Source: Gammaproteobacteria bacterium
Lineage (GTDB): Bacteria > Pseudomonadota > Gammaproteobacteria > Pseudomonadales > Azotimanducaceae
NCBI GenBank assembly: GCA_018666555.1
Contig: JABIZD010000131.1
Location: 1-50,584, forward strand
Direction: 5' to 3'
Length of the DNA: 50,584 nt
Positions 37,471 to 45,590 of this stretch are shown in pieces (position 1 is the stretch's first letter; each line of letters opens with the position of its first letter). The notes under the pieces are model-generated. The model saw nothing but the letters and a program-made list of their open reading frames with translations. It made no database searches and was not told the origin of the DNA. The position numbers and the translations under genes are program-made.

Positions 37471-38799
37471 TCACCTGTCTCTGGATTTGATCCGTGGTAA
37501 ATTCAGTTTCTGCCTTTTTTGCCAGAGGTTCTTTCTGCTGATGCCCAGTTCCATTGCCATTTGAGTTTCGGTCATCGAACTTTGGTTTTCCAATATAAAA
37601 TTATAGAGATAGTTTTCCAGGGAAAGAACTTCAGGCTCGCTCGAATCAGTTGTCTCAGCTTCATCGGTTGCGCCAGGCGCCTCAAGTTGTATGCAGAGCA
37701 GGTCAGGGGTAATGACCTTGGTTTCACACAGGATAACTGCTCTTGCGACTGAATTTTCCAGTTCTCTGATATTGCCGGGCCAGGCGTATGAGCGCATCAG
37801 GTGCCTGGCCTTATCAGAAAAATCCAGACTTTTTTTATTCATTTGTTGGCAGGCCTTCTTTAAGCAGTGATCAGCGATTAGATTTAGATCTTCACCACGT
37901 TCTCGTAGCGGTGGCAGATTTAGCTGCATGACATCGAGCCGATAATACAGATCCAGCCTGAAGAGTTTTTCCTCAACGAGCTGCAAGAGGTCTCGATGGG
38001 TAGCGGCAATTAGTCTGATATTTACTTTTAAGGTATGGGTAGAGCCTATTCTTCTGACCTCGCCACCCTGGAGAACCCGTAATAATCTCGCTTGGGCCTC
38101 GAGGGGAAGCTCTCCAATTTCGTCAAGGAACAAGGTGCCATTATCAGCAGCTTCAATGAGACCCATGCGACTTTTTGTTGCGCCGGTGAAAGCGCCTCGC
38201 TCATGCCCAAAAAGTTCAGATTCGATTAGTGTTTCAGGGATAGCGGCGCAGTTTAGTGAAACAAGCGCTTTCCGGCAGCGATCACTTTGATTATGGATGG
38301 CCTGGGCGACTAGTTCCTTTCCAGTACCTGATTCGCCCAATATGAGCACAGAGGAGTTGGTAGGCGCGACTTTATCGATTCTGGAAAACAGCCTCTTCAT
38401 TGAGTCGCTGCGGCCGATAATGGTTTCCGGTTGAGAGCTGGAAGTTGCATCCAGGGAAAATTTTTCTAAACAGGTTGTTAGTTCCTCATCTGTAAATGGT
38501 GCCACCAGGAAGTTATCGGCACCTTGCTTGATCAGTGATATTGCCAGTTTGATGTCAGGTGTTTTGGAAATGGCTATAACCGGTGTACCACGGGCTAATT
38601 CAATGAGCTCCACAATAGGATGCCCATCCTCGTTTGTCTCAGCGATGATCAAAGAGTAGCCGCCAAGTCCTTGCTTGATAGCTTCGTTAAGAGAGTCCGC
38701 CTTGAATAGGTTGTTATTTTTATTGTTTAGACATCGCTTAATTGAAGCACTTAAGGCGATTTTGTCTTCGATGATCAGAATGTGATTACGTTCCGCCAC
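37471..38799 (-). CDS. CbrB-like sigma-54 activator with degenerate receiver
   Basis: 442 residues from GTG 38799. Receiver domain (about 1-118), AAA+ domain (about 125-360) with Walker A GESGTGKE (155-162), the sigma-54-contacting GAFTGA (202-207) and Walker B LFLDEI (223-228), and a Fis-type helix-turn-helix at the C-terminus (ELGISRKNLWQKRQKL). The receiver keeps the acidic E11/D12 pair, but the phospho-Asp position is Glu54 (LIIAETNED) and the conserved Lys before Pro is Ala100 (FLVAPF). Position between gluQ and pcnB equals cbrB of Pseudomonas; cbrA is missing. The AAA+ and DNA-binding parts look functional, so it may act without phosphorylation. I leave the symbol empty because orthology was not tested. 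Confidence 0.88.
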   Translation of the reverse strand: MAERNHILIIEDKIALSASIKRCLNNKNNNLFKADSLNEAIKQGLGGYSLIIAETNEDGHPIVELIELARGTPVIAISKTPDIKLAISLIKQGADNFLVAPFTDEELTTCLEKFSLDATSSSQPETIIGRSDSMKRLFSRIDKVAPTNSSVLILGESGTGKELVAQAIHNQSDRCRKALVSLNCAAIPETLIESELFGHERGAFTGATKSRMGLIEAADNGTLFLDEIGELPLEAQARLLRVLQGGEVRRIGSTHTLKVNIRLIAATHRDLLQLVEEKLFRLDLYYRLDVMQLNLPPLRERGEDLNLIADHCLKKACQQMNKKSLDFSDKARHLMRSYAWPGNIRELENSVARAVILCETKVITPDLLCIQLEAPGATDEAETTDSSEPEVLSLENYLYNFILENQSSMTETQMAMELGISRKNLWQKRQKLNLPRIKSRDR

Positions 38800-38828
38800 T
38801 TTCTATCACCCGATTTATTACAAGCTAG

Positions 38829-38856
38829 TTAATAATGAGACTGATATCAAAGTCAA
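38829..38856 (-). promoter_or_regulatory. candidate sigma-70 promoter of the CbrB-like gene
   Basis: Minus strand TTGACT (38856-38851), a 16-bp spacer, TATTAA (38834-38829). It stands 30 nt upstream of the GTG start. It would give the regulator its own promoter where cbrA would lie in Pseudomonas. Confidence 0.45.
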
Positions 38857-38926
38857 CCTCCCATTTTAAGCAATGGTAAGGCCTCAGCGACATGAGTTAT
38901 AGGAATTCCGTGATTGTGGACTCCGG

Positions 38927-39811
38927 TCAGGTTTTTTCTGAACGGCCTCGAAGTTTGGGTATGCGGTCTATGTTCCAGGTGATGGTAGCGTTTCGGAGCA
39001 GTTCGTTGACGGATTTGCCCTGAATATTTTTTTGATTGAGAAAGTTTAACACTCGGCGAATGTTCTCTACTGCAGTTCCACTAGAAATGGGTTCGGCGAA
39101 AGCCTGCTTGCTCAGTTTCCTTCCATCAGTAGCCAGCACAACGGGTATATGACAATAACGGGGATGCGGCTCGCGTAGCGCTTTGAAGAGGCTTACCTGT
39201 AGAGGAGTTGAATGGATTAAATCGGCGCCTCTCAGTATGTCGGTGATGCCCTGGTGAATATCGTCAACCACGACAGCCAGTTGATAAGCGTCGAGGCCAT
39301 CTTTCCTTCGAACGATGAAGTCACCCATGTCCCGGTGCTTGGTCCATTGCAACTGACCGAATAATCTATCCTGGATGGTCAGCTCGGACTCACTGATATG
39401 AAAACGTAATGAGTGCGGTTGGGACAGGTCGCCGATAGCCTTGTTGAGGCAGCGGCCAGAATAGACGCGATCAGTCTCTTTTCTTGTGCAGATACAGGGG
39501 TACAGGTGTTCGTGCAGGGTTAACTGATCTCGAGCTTGCTCATATGAGTCAAGGCGTTCACTTTGATATAAAATATCACCGTCCCAGTTGAGACCATGAA
39601 GCTCGAGCTGCTGGATAATGTTGTTTGCAGCAGAGGCTGATTCTCTGGTAGGGTCCAGATCTTCAATGCGCAGGTGCCATGAACCCTGTTGAGATCGTGC
39701 GTCTAGATAACTGGCAACCGCTGCGACAAGGGAGCCAAAATGCAATGGACCCGTCGGCGACGGGGCAAACCTGCCAACGTAGCCCGTTTCACGCTTCGTC
39801 AAAATATCCAT
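38927..39811 (-). CDS. gluQ: glutamyl-Q tRNA(Asp) synthetase
   Basis: 294 residues, a truncated GluRS-like protein without an anticodon-binding domain. The HIGH-type motif is FAPSPTGPLHFGSL (residues 15-28), and the KMSKS counterpart is GRKLSKQ near residue 233. A zinc site is suggested by CICTRKETDRVYSGRC near residues 105-120. GluQ charges glutamate onto queuosine in tRNA-Asp. It follows dksA by 11 nt on the same strand, the conserved dksA-gluQ pair. Confidence 0.96.
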   Translation of the reverse strand: MDILTKRETGYVGRFAPSPTGPLHFGSLVAAVASYLDARSQQGSWHLRIEDLDPTRESASAANNIIQQLELHGLNWDGDILYQSERLDSYEQARDQLTLHEHLYPCICTRKETDRVYSGRCLNKAIGDLSQPHSLRFHISESELTIQDRLFGQLQWTKHRDMGDFIVRRKDGLDAYQLAVVVDDIHQGITDILRGADLIHSTPLQVSLFKALREPHPRYCHIPVVLATDGRKLSKQAFAEPISSGTAVENIRRVLNFLNQKNIQGKSVNELLRNATITWNIDRIPKLRGRSEKT

Positions 39812-39822
39812 GATGACACAGG

Positions 39823-40656
39823 TTAGCCATGTATCTGGCGTTCCTTCAACTCATCCAGGGTTTTACAGTCAATACATTGCGTTGCGGTCGGCCGTGCTTC
39901 CAGTCTTCGGATGCCAATCTCTACGCCACATGATTCACAGTAGCCGTAGTCATCCTGGTCCAGCAGGTCAATGGTTTTTTCGATTTTTCGAATCAGCTTT
40001 CTTTCCCTGTCTCTGGTTCTCAGTTCAATGCTGAACTCCTCCTCCTGACTGGCTCGATCCGATGGATCAGGATAGTTTGCAGCTTCGTCCTTCATATGGC
40101 TGACGGTTCGGTCTACTTCTTCCATTAACTGTTTGCGCCAGTCCAGCAGCATTGAATTGAAATGATTTTTCTGGTTTTCGTTCATGTATTCTTCGTTTTT
40201 TCGCACGACATAGGGTTTGAAGGTGGTAAATTCCTCCCCGTCTTGCTTGCGTTTCGCGCGTTTAGGCAGGCTATTTTTTGTATTAGCCTTAGTAGTCTTA
40301 TTTGCCTTTGCCGTAGTTGCTTTCTTCGCTGTTGCCGGACTTTTGACGGATTTGGTTTTCGGTTTATTAGCTGCAGCCTGGCTGGTTTTTTTCGACGCTT
40401 CAGCTTTGGTCAGTTTTTTATCTGTTGCGCTACTGGAAGCTGGTTTTGTCGATGCGGTAGATTTAGCCGCGGTATTTTTGGTTTTTTTCATGTTCGTTGT
40501 AGAGGTCTTAACAGGGTTTGATTTTCCAGCCTTGCTTACAGATTTTTGGGGTGCGTTTTTGGCTGTTGGCTTATCGGTATCTTTGACAGTGGCTTTGTTC
40601 GGATTCTTGGAAGCTTTTTGTTTTGCCTGAGTAGTTGATTTTCGCGTCGCGACCAT
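39823..40656 (-). CDS. dksA: RNA polymerase-binding factor DksA with long Lys-rich N-terminal tail
   Basis: 277 residues against about 150 in E. coli. Residues 1 to about 138 are a low-complexity Lys/Ala/Thr/Ser tail resembling histone H1 or AlgP-type repeats. From about residue 145 the normal DksA follows: coiled coil with the tip PDPSDRA (D197, D200) and zinc finger C240, C243, C261, C264. DksA works with ppGpp at stringent promoters. AAGGAA six nt ahead of ATG 40656 supports the long form; the internal Met at 158 (MNENQKNHF) is the nearest candidate for a short form. Confidence 0.96.
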   Translation of the reverse strand: MVATRKSTTQAKQKASKNPNKATVKDTDKPTAKNAPQKSVSKAGKSNPVKTSTTNMKKTKNTAAKSTASTKPASSSATDKKLTKAEASKKTSQAAANKPKTKSVKSPATAKKATTAKANKTTKANTKNSLPKRAKRKQDGEEFTTFKPYVVRKNEEYMNENQKNHFNSMLLDWRKQLMEEVDRTVSHMKDEAANYPDPSDRASQEEEFSIELRTRDRERKLIRKIEKTIDLLDQDDYGYCESCGVEIGIRRLEARPTATQCIDCKTLDELKERQIHG

Positions 40657-40867
40657 AATCGTTCCTTGTCCGGTTAACGGGAACTTAACAGTTCAAAAAT
40701 TAGCGGCGAACCATAACAGAAGATGGGCGCTTCGCCAAGCGACTTTTTGATTTCGTGGAAATAAATAAAATATTTAGGGATCATAACTGGCACAAGTGTA
40801 GTCCAGAGGGTCAAATAGGAGCCCCGACAGAGTAGTTTTAGAAAAGGCCAGGAGTGACCAGTGGTTG

Positions 40868-40906
40868 GTGTTGTAATAAGTGTTGTAATAAAAGTGATTG
40901 TAATAA
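40868..40906. repeat. short direct repeats upstream of the aminotransferase gene
   Basis: GTGTTGTAATAA occurs twice in tandem (40868-40879, 40880-40891), followed by the variant GTGATTGTAATAA (40894-40906). The last copy ends 12 nt before the start codon. They could be operator half-sites or slippage repeats. The rest of the 262-bp dksA-aminotransferase spacer shows no gene. Confidence 0.75.
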
Positions 40907-40918
40907 AGGTACAGTTTA

Positions 40919-42082
40919 ATGTCCTCTGAGTATTCGACTCGAAGCAGGGATATCAAACCCTTCCTGGCGATGGATGTCCTTGCACGAGCAAATCAGCTTG
41001 AGTCAGAGGGTTGTGATGTTATCCATCTTGAAGTTGGGCAACCGGATTTTCTGACACCGGCGGCTGTTATTGCTGCAGGTAAACAGGCTCTTGATTTAAA
41101 TCAGACTGGCTATTCCAATGCAGACGGCCTCTATGAACTCCGCCAAGCGATTAGTGCATTCTACGCCAGTGATTATAATCTCGAAGTTGACGTTGATCGT
41201 ATATTTGTGACCGCCGGGGGCTCAGGAGCCCTGTGCCTGCTCTCCGCTTTATTGACGGATGTAGGCCAGGGCTGGATTTTGTCGGACCCGGGTTATCCCT
41301 CAAACCGAAATTTTGTCACTGCTTTCTCTGGTGATCCTCAATTGGTTCCGGTCACTGCTGAAACTCGGTTTCAACTTAGTGCAAGGGCTATTGCCAGTCA
41401 TTGGCAGAAAAATACCAAGGTGGCACTGGTTGGCTCGCCCTCTAACCCAACCGGAACCACAATCAGGTTAGCTGAGCTGAAGGCGATTTATCAGGTGGTT
41501 AAAGATCGTGGTGGTTATCTTGTATCGGATGAAATTTATCAGGGTTTAGAGTATGGTCCTGATGCAAGATGCAGTGCTCTGGCGGTTGCAGACGATGTTT
41601 TTGTGGTCAACAGTTTCTCAAAATATTTTGCCATGACCGGTTGGCGGATAGGTTGGCTGGTTGCACCTGAAGATGCCAGAGAGCCGTTGATGAAGTTAGC
41701 GCAGAACCTGTTTATCTGTCCATCGGTTCCAGCCCAGCATGCCGCGTTAGCCGCTTTTAGTCGAGAATCCAGGCTGGAGATTGAGGCTAATCGGTTAGAG
41801 TTGGAGCGTCGAAAGAGTTTCATGCTATCTGCCCTTCGCCAATTAGGGTTTAAAATCTCTGGTGATCCAGATGGTGCCTTTTATCTTTACGCGGAGTTAC
41901 CGGAACAGTTCAAAGATGCCAATGCCTATTGTTCTTCTTTGCTAGAATCAAGCTATGTTGGCTTGACACCGGGTGATGATTTTGGCGGAGAGCAGCAAAA
42001 ACGGTTTGTACGCATTAGTTATGCGCAAAAATATGCGAGGTTAGTCGACGCCATAGAGCGGATAGAGAAGTTTAATTCGTGA
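40919..42082 (+). CDS. PLP-dependent aminotransferase, class I/II
   Basis: 387 residues of the aspartate-aminotransferase fold. The PLP Lys is K235 in NSFSKYFAMTGWRIGW; the cofactor residues N176 (SNPTG), D204 and Y207 (SDEIYQ) are in place. Substrate cannot be assigned: relatives include alanine, aspartate and branched-chain transaminases. The same type of gene lies next to dksA and sfsA in Pseudomonas. AAAGG lies eight nt before ATG 40919. It opens an operon in which every junction is a 4-nt overlap. Confidence 0.92.
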   Translation: MSSEYSTRSRDIKPFLAMDVLARANQLESEGCDVIHLEVGQPDFLTPAAVIAAGKQALDLNQTGYSNADGLYELRQAISAFYASDYNLEVDVDRIFVTAGGSGALCLLSALLTDVGQGWILSDPGYPSNRNFVTAFSGDPQLVPVTAETRFQLSARAIASHWQKNTKVALVGSPSNPTGTTIRLAELKAIYQVVKDRGGYLVSDEIYQGLEYGPDARCSALAVADDVFVVNSFSKYFAMTGWRIGWLVAPEDAREPLMKLAQNLFICPSVPAQHAALAAFSRESRLEIEANRLELERRKSFMLSALRQLGFKISGDPDGAFYLYAELPEQFKDANAYCSSLLESSYVGLTPGDDFGGEQQKRFVRISYAQKYARLVDAIERIEKFNS

Positions 42083-42816
42083 AAATTTTGCAAGGAGACT
42101 GGGTCGAAGGTCGGTTAATTAGACGATACAAGCGATTTCTCGCTGATATAGAAATTAACGGTGGTGAAAAGGTGGTTGCTCACTGTCCAAATACGGGTGC
42201 AATGACTAACTGCCTGGAGGAGGGGGCGCCCGTCTGGCTGAGCCACTCATCAAATCCTGCTCGGAAAACCCAATATACATTTGAGTTGTTACGTACAACA
42301 CCGGGTGATTTTATTGGTATCAATACTCAGAGGGCCAATGATCTGGTCGATGAGGGGCTTAATAGAGGTATGATACCGGGTCTGGCAGGGTATGCTGGCT
42401 ATGACAGGGAAGTGAAGGTAGACAGGGGTCGACTGGACTTTAAACTCTACTCAAATGATCTGCCTGCAGGACCCTCTGGTTTATGTTTTGTTGAAGTCAA
42501 AAGTGTCACCTTGCTTGATTCGTCCGGGATTGGCTTATTTCCTGATGCAGTAACTCAGAGGGGCCTTAAGCATATTGAGATATTGCGTGGTTTAAAGCAG
42601 AAGGGCTACAGGTCGGTTTTATTGTATTGCGTTCAACATACTGGGATTCGGGAGGTTTATCTTGCCGACCAGGTTGACGCGGTATATGCTGCCGCGGTTC
42701 GTGCAGCGGTAGAAGAAGGAGTCGAAGTGATTGCTATGCAAGCGGCTTTCCAGCCTCCTTTTGGCTGGCTTAATCGTCAAGTACCATTTGTAACTAATGT
42801 TCTGGGAAGTCTATGA
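42079..42816 (+). CDS. sfsA: sugar fermentation stimulation protein homologue SfsA
   Basis: 245 residues from GTG 42079, overlapping the aminotransferase stop as GTGA. Family blocks are present: RRYKRFLADIEI near residue 15, HCPNTGAMTNCLEEG near 35, and the nuclease-like FVEVKSVTLLD. The last block resembles a PD-(D/E)XK active site, which supports the view that SfsA is a nucleic-acid-binding or nuclease-fold protein; its cellular role is unsettled. Confidence 0.95.
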   Translation: MKILQGDWVEGRLIRRYKRFLADIEINGGEKVVAHCPNTGAMTNCLEEGAPVWLSHSSNPARKTQYTFELLRTTPGDFIGINTQRANDLVDEGLNRGMIPGLAGYAGYDREVKVDRGRLDFKLYSNDLPAGPSGLCFVEVKSVTLLDSSGIGLFPDAVTQRGLKHIEILRGLKQKGYRSVLLYCVQHTGIREVYLADQVDAVYAAAVRAAVEEGVEVIAMQAAFQPPFGWLNRQVPFVTNVLGSL

Positions 42817-43784
42817 AATCGGCCCTGTTCAGTGCTCTGATAATGCTCATTTTTTTTATGTTGTTGGCGCTTAACCTGGGCGAGAGTCAGTTGTCGTTTA
42901 CCAGCCTGTTGTGGCAGGAAGACGCCGTTGCCCGGATGATAATGACCGAAGTAAGGTTACCCAGGGTGCTTTTGTCGGTGTTGGTTGGTGCTGGGGTGGC
43001 GACCTCAGGTGCTTTGATCCAGGGGTTATTCAGGAACCCTTTAGCTGATCCGGCATTGATCGGGGTATCCGGTGGCGCCGCGTTGTTTGCATCTCTGTAC
43101 ATCGTGCTGGGAACTGGGATTGGTTTCTACGGCTTTGGGCTTGCTTTGAGTGCCTTTGTCGGCAGTCTGCTAGCAACCTGGCTGGTGCTGCTGATCGGAG
43201 ATCGTGGAGGCAGGATATCGGGGATGCTCCTCGCTGGAATAGCCGTTAATGCAGTGAGTTTGTCTGGTGTTGGAATTTTGTCTTTGCTGGCGACTGATCA
43301 GCAACTCAGGAGTGTGACTTTCTGGGCTCTGGGAAGCTTCAACCATGCTGACTGGCAAAGTGTATTAATTGCCCTATGTATGTTACCTGCTTTGCTGCGA
43401 ATCCTTTTTCTGGCCAGAAGGCTTGATATTATGACGCTGGGTGATCTTGAAGCGGGTCATCTGGGTATTGAGGTGCCCAGGCTCAGACTGGAGGCGATAT
43501 TACTGGCTGCTCTGATTACTGGTATTGCTGTCAGTCTGTGTGGTGTGATTGCCTTTGTAGGCCTGATCGTTCCGCACCTGGTCAGGATGGCATCAAAGGC
43601 AAGGCATGAGATTGTTTTGCCAGGGTCGATGATCGTTGGTGGCATGCTGGTATTGCTTGCGGATACTGTGAGCAGGCAGTTGTTCTCTCCGTCGCAGATT
43701 CCAGTTGGCATTGTTACCGCCTTAATTGGCGGCCCCTTCTTTATTTACCTTATCGTTAAGAAAGATAGCGGAGATCGATTGTGA
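42813..43784 (+). CDS. FecCD/BtuC-family ABC transporter permease
   Basis: 323 residues and about ten membrane segments. The family motif VRLPRVLLSVLVGAGVATSGALIQGLFRNPLADPALIGVSGGAALF (seen in residues 45-92, quoted in pieces) is textbook for importers of iron-siderophores, heme or cobalamin, and GVIAFVGLIVPHLVR near residue 248 is the ATPase-coupling segment. It overlaps sfsA by ATGA and the ATPase gene by GTGA. No periplasmic binding protein is encoded nearby, so the substrate is open. Confidence 0.93.
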   Translation: MKSALFSALIMLIFFMLLALNLGESQLSFTSLLWQEDAVARMIMTEVRLPRVLLSVLVGAGVATSGALIQGLFRNPLADPALIGVSGGAALFASLYIVLGTGIGFYGFGLALSAFVGSLLATWLVLLIGDRGGRISGMLLAGIAVNAVSLSGVGILSLLATDQQLRSVTFWALGSFNHADWQSVLIALCMLPALLRILFLARRLDIMTLGDLEAGHLGIEVPRLRLEAILLAALITGIAVSLCGVIAFVGLIVPHLVRMASKARHEIVLPGSMIVGGMLVLLADTVSRQLFSPSQIPVGIVTALIGGPFFIYLIVKKDSGDRL

Positions 43785-44554
43785 GTCTAAAGCTTGCAAA
43801 AGTCAGCTACTGCATTGGCGAGAAACGCCTGTTACAGGATATTTCCTTTGAGGTTCGGGCGGGCGAGCTTGTTATTATCCTGGGCCCCAATGGCGCTGGA
43901 AAATCAACCTTACTGCATCTTGCAGGCGGAGATTACCAACCCGACGAGGGTGAGGTAAGACAGTTTGGTTTCGATCCCTTTGTTCTGGCTCGAAGTCAGA
44001 GAGCCATGCGCATGGGGTTTCTACCCCAGGGTAACCGGCTCGATTTCCCTTATAAAGTTAAAGAAGTAGTACGCTTTGGACGCTCGCCATTTATGGTCAG
44101 CGAAAAGAATAATAAACGTGTCGTAGCAGAAGTGTTACTGGCGATGGCGTTGGAAGAGTTAGCAGAGAGAGATTATCTGACCCTGTCAGGAGGTGAAAGA
44201 CAGCGCGTCCAGATTGCTAGAGTCCTCGCCCAGATCTGGGGTTTGTCCGAAGGGACCTGTCTTTTTCTTGATGAACCGTTGACTTCACTTGATTTGGCTC
44301 ATCAGTTAATGCTCATGCGGTTATTGAAGGCGCTGGCAGATCGGGGATTATGCGTTTCCGTGGTGCTGCATGACCTTAATCTGGCCATGCGATTTGGTGA
44401 TTTGATCGCTTTACTGGATAAGTCTGGCGAGCTTGCAGGTTTCGGTACGCCAGCTGAGGTATTAACGCCGCAGGCTATTCAAACAGTCTTCAGTGTAAGG
44501 GCTACGCTGCAGACCTCTAAAACAAGCGAACGGCCTGTTTTAATATTTGAGTGA
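43781..44554 (+). CDS. ABC transporter ATP-binding protein (HmuV/BtuD type)
   Basis: 257 residues from GTG 43781. Walker A GPNGAGKST lies near residues 36-44, Q-loop LPQG near 87, signature LSGGERQRVQIARVLAQ near 140, Walker B CLFLDEPLTSLD near 165, and the switch His in VVLHDLNLA. The insertion between signature and Walker B (QIWGLSEG) is typical of heme importers of the HmuV type, so heme is the first guess, cobalamin the second. It pairs with the permease just upstream. Confidence 0.93.
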   Translation: MSLKLAKVSYCIGEKRLLQDISFEVRAGELVIILGPNGAGKSTLLHLAGGDYQPDEGEVRQFGFDPFVLARSQRAMRMGFLPQGNRLDFPYKVKEVVRFGRSPFMVSEKNNKRVVAEVLLAMALEELAERDYLTLSGGERQRVQIARVLAQIWGLSEGTCLFLDEPLTSLDLAHQLMLMRLLKALADRGLCVSVVLHDLNLAMRFGDLIALLDKSGELAGFGTPAEVLTPQAIQTVFSVRATLQTSKTSERPVLIFE

Positions 44555-44575
44555 TGCTGGGATAGCCGATTTTTC

Positions 44576-45571
44576 TTAAGCCAGTTGCTTGAGTTTGCTG
44601 ATGTCTTCGTTTTCGAGTCGAGCACCGAATTGCTGTACCAGAATAGCTGCTGCCTGGTGGGCATACTGTGCTGCTGCAGCGATCGTCTTACCGTTGACCA
44701 GGTGGTAAAGAAGGGTGCCCGCAAAAATGTCTCCGGCCCCGGTAGTGTCCAGTGGGTCTTTTTTAGAAGCTTCGATAAAACCAGGTTGCTGGTTGGGTGC
44801 TGCGACATAGGCACCGTCTCCGCCGCAGGTTAAAGCATAACTTCCGACACTCTGACCGAGCTTTCGGGCCATATCTTCTCTGTTGTTGGTTTGGGTCCAG
44901 ATGCGCGCTTCGTCTTCATTACAGAATAACAAATCAACGCCTTGATCAATCAGGGCATCAAATTCGGCCCGGAAATTTTCCACCATCGCCATATCCGATA
45001 ACGTCAGTGACACCGCAACACCGGCTTTCTTTGCAATACTCTGTGCTGCCAAAGCCGCTTCAAGGCCGGTGGGTGAACTGACTAGATAGCCTTCAATGTA
45101 TAGGTAACTTGATTTTTCCAGGGCTGATGGGTTCAGGTCAGCGGTTGATAAACTTTCGCTGATACCCAGGTGAGTCATCAGAGTACGTTCGGCATCAGGA
45201 CTGATCATTGATATACATTCACCGGTAATTCCTGACTCTCGATTTGATTTAAGATTGGTTGCAACACCCGCTTCATCGAGATCCTTTACAAAAAAGTCCC
45301 CGGTCGAGTCATTGGCGACTTTACAACTGTAGAAAGCCTTGCCCCCCAGCTGGGCAATTATGACCATTGTGTTGGCAGCCGATCCGCCACCGGATAATTT
45401 AGTTTTGTGCCGATTTTGCTTTTCTTCCAGGGCGACAATCAAATCTGCCCGCTGTTGCGCGTCCACCAGGGTCATAGATCCTTTCTGGTAATGGTTGCTC
45501 TCTAAAAAGGAATCTGCCACCTCATATTCAGAATCAACCAGCGCGTTACCGATACCATAGACGTCGTACAT
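44576..45571 (-). CDS. PfkB-family kinase, adenosine-kinase type
   Basis: 331 residues from ATG 45571, chosen because GGAG lies seven nt upstream and the family start MYDVYGIGNALVDSEYEV follows. The ribokinase-fold signatures are present: GGGSAANTMVIIAQLGG near residue 62 and the catalytic DTTGAGDIFAGTLLY near 287. Members in gammaproteobacteria are commonly annotated adenosine kinase; sugar or other nucleoside substrates are possible. It lies 19 nt downstream of hemL on the same strand. Confidence 0.9.
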   Translation of the reverse strand: MYDVYGIGNALVDSEYEVADSFLESNHYQKGSMTLVDAQQRADLIVALEEKQNRHKTKLSGGGSAANTMVIIAQLGGKAFYSCKVANDSTGDFFVKDLDEAGVATNLKSNRESGITGECISMISPDAERTLMTHLGISESLSTADLNPSALEKSSYLYIEGYLVSSPTGLEAALAAQSIAKKAGVAVSLTLSDMAMVENFRAEFDALIDQGVDLLFCNEDEARIWTQTNNREDMARKLGQSVGSYALTCGGDGAYVAAPNQQPGFIEASKKDPLDTTGAGDIFAGTLLYHLVNGKTIAAAAQYAHQAAAILVQQFGARLENEDISKLKQLA

Positions 45572-45590
45572 TATTTTCTCCTGCAATTGA

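Noticed and set aside
40217-40630. 137-codon plus-strand frame opposite dksA
   Set aside because: It is the antisense of the Lys/Ala-rich DksA tail; its hydrophobic Phe/Val/Leu composition is what such a tail yields on the other strand.
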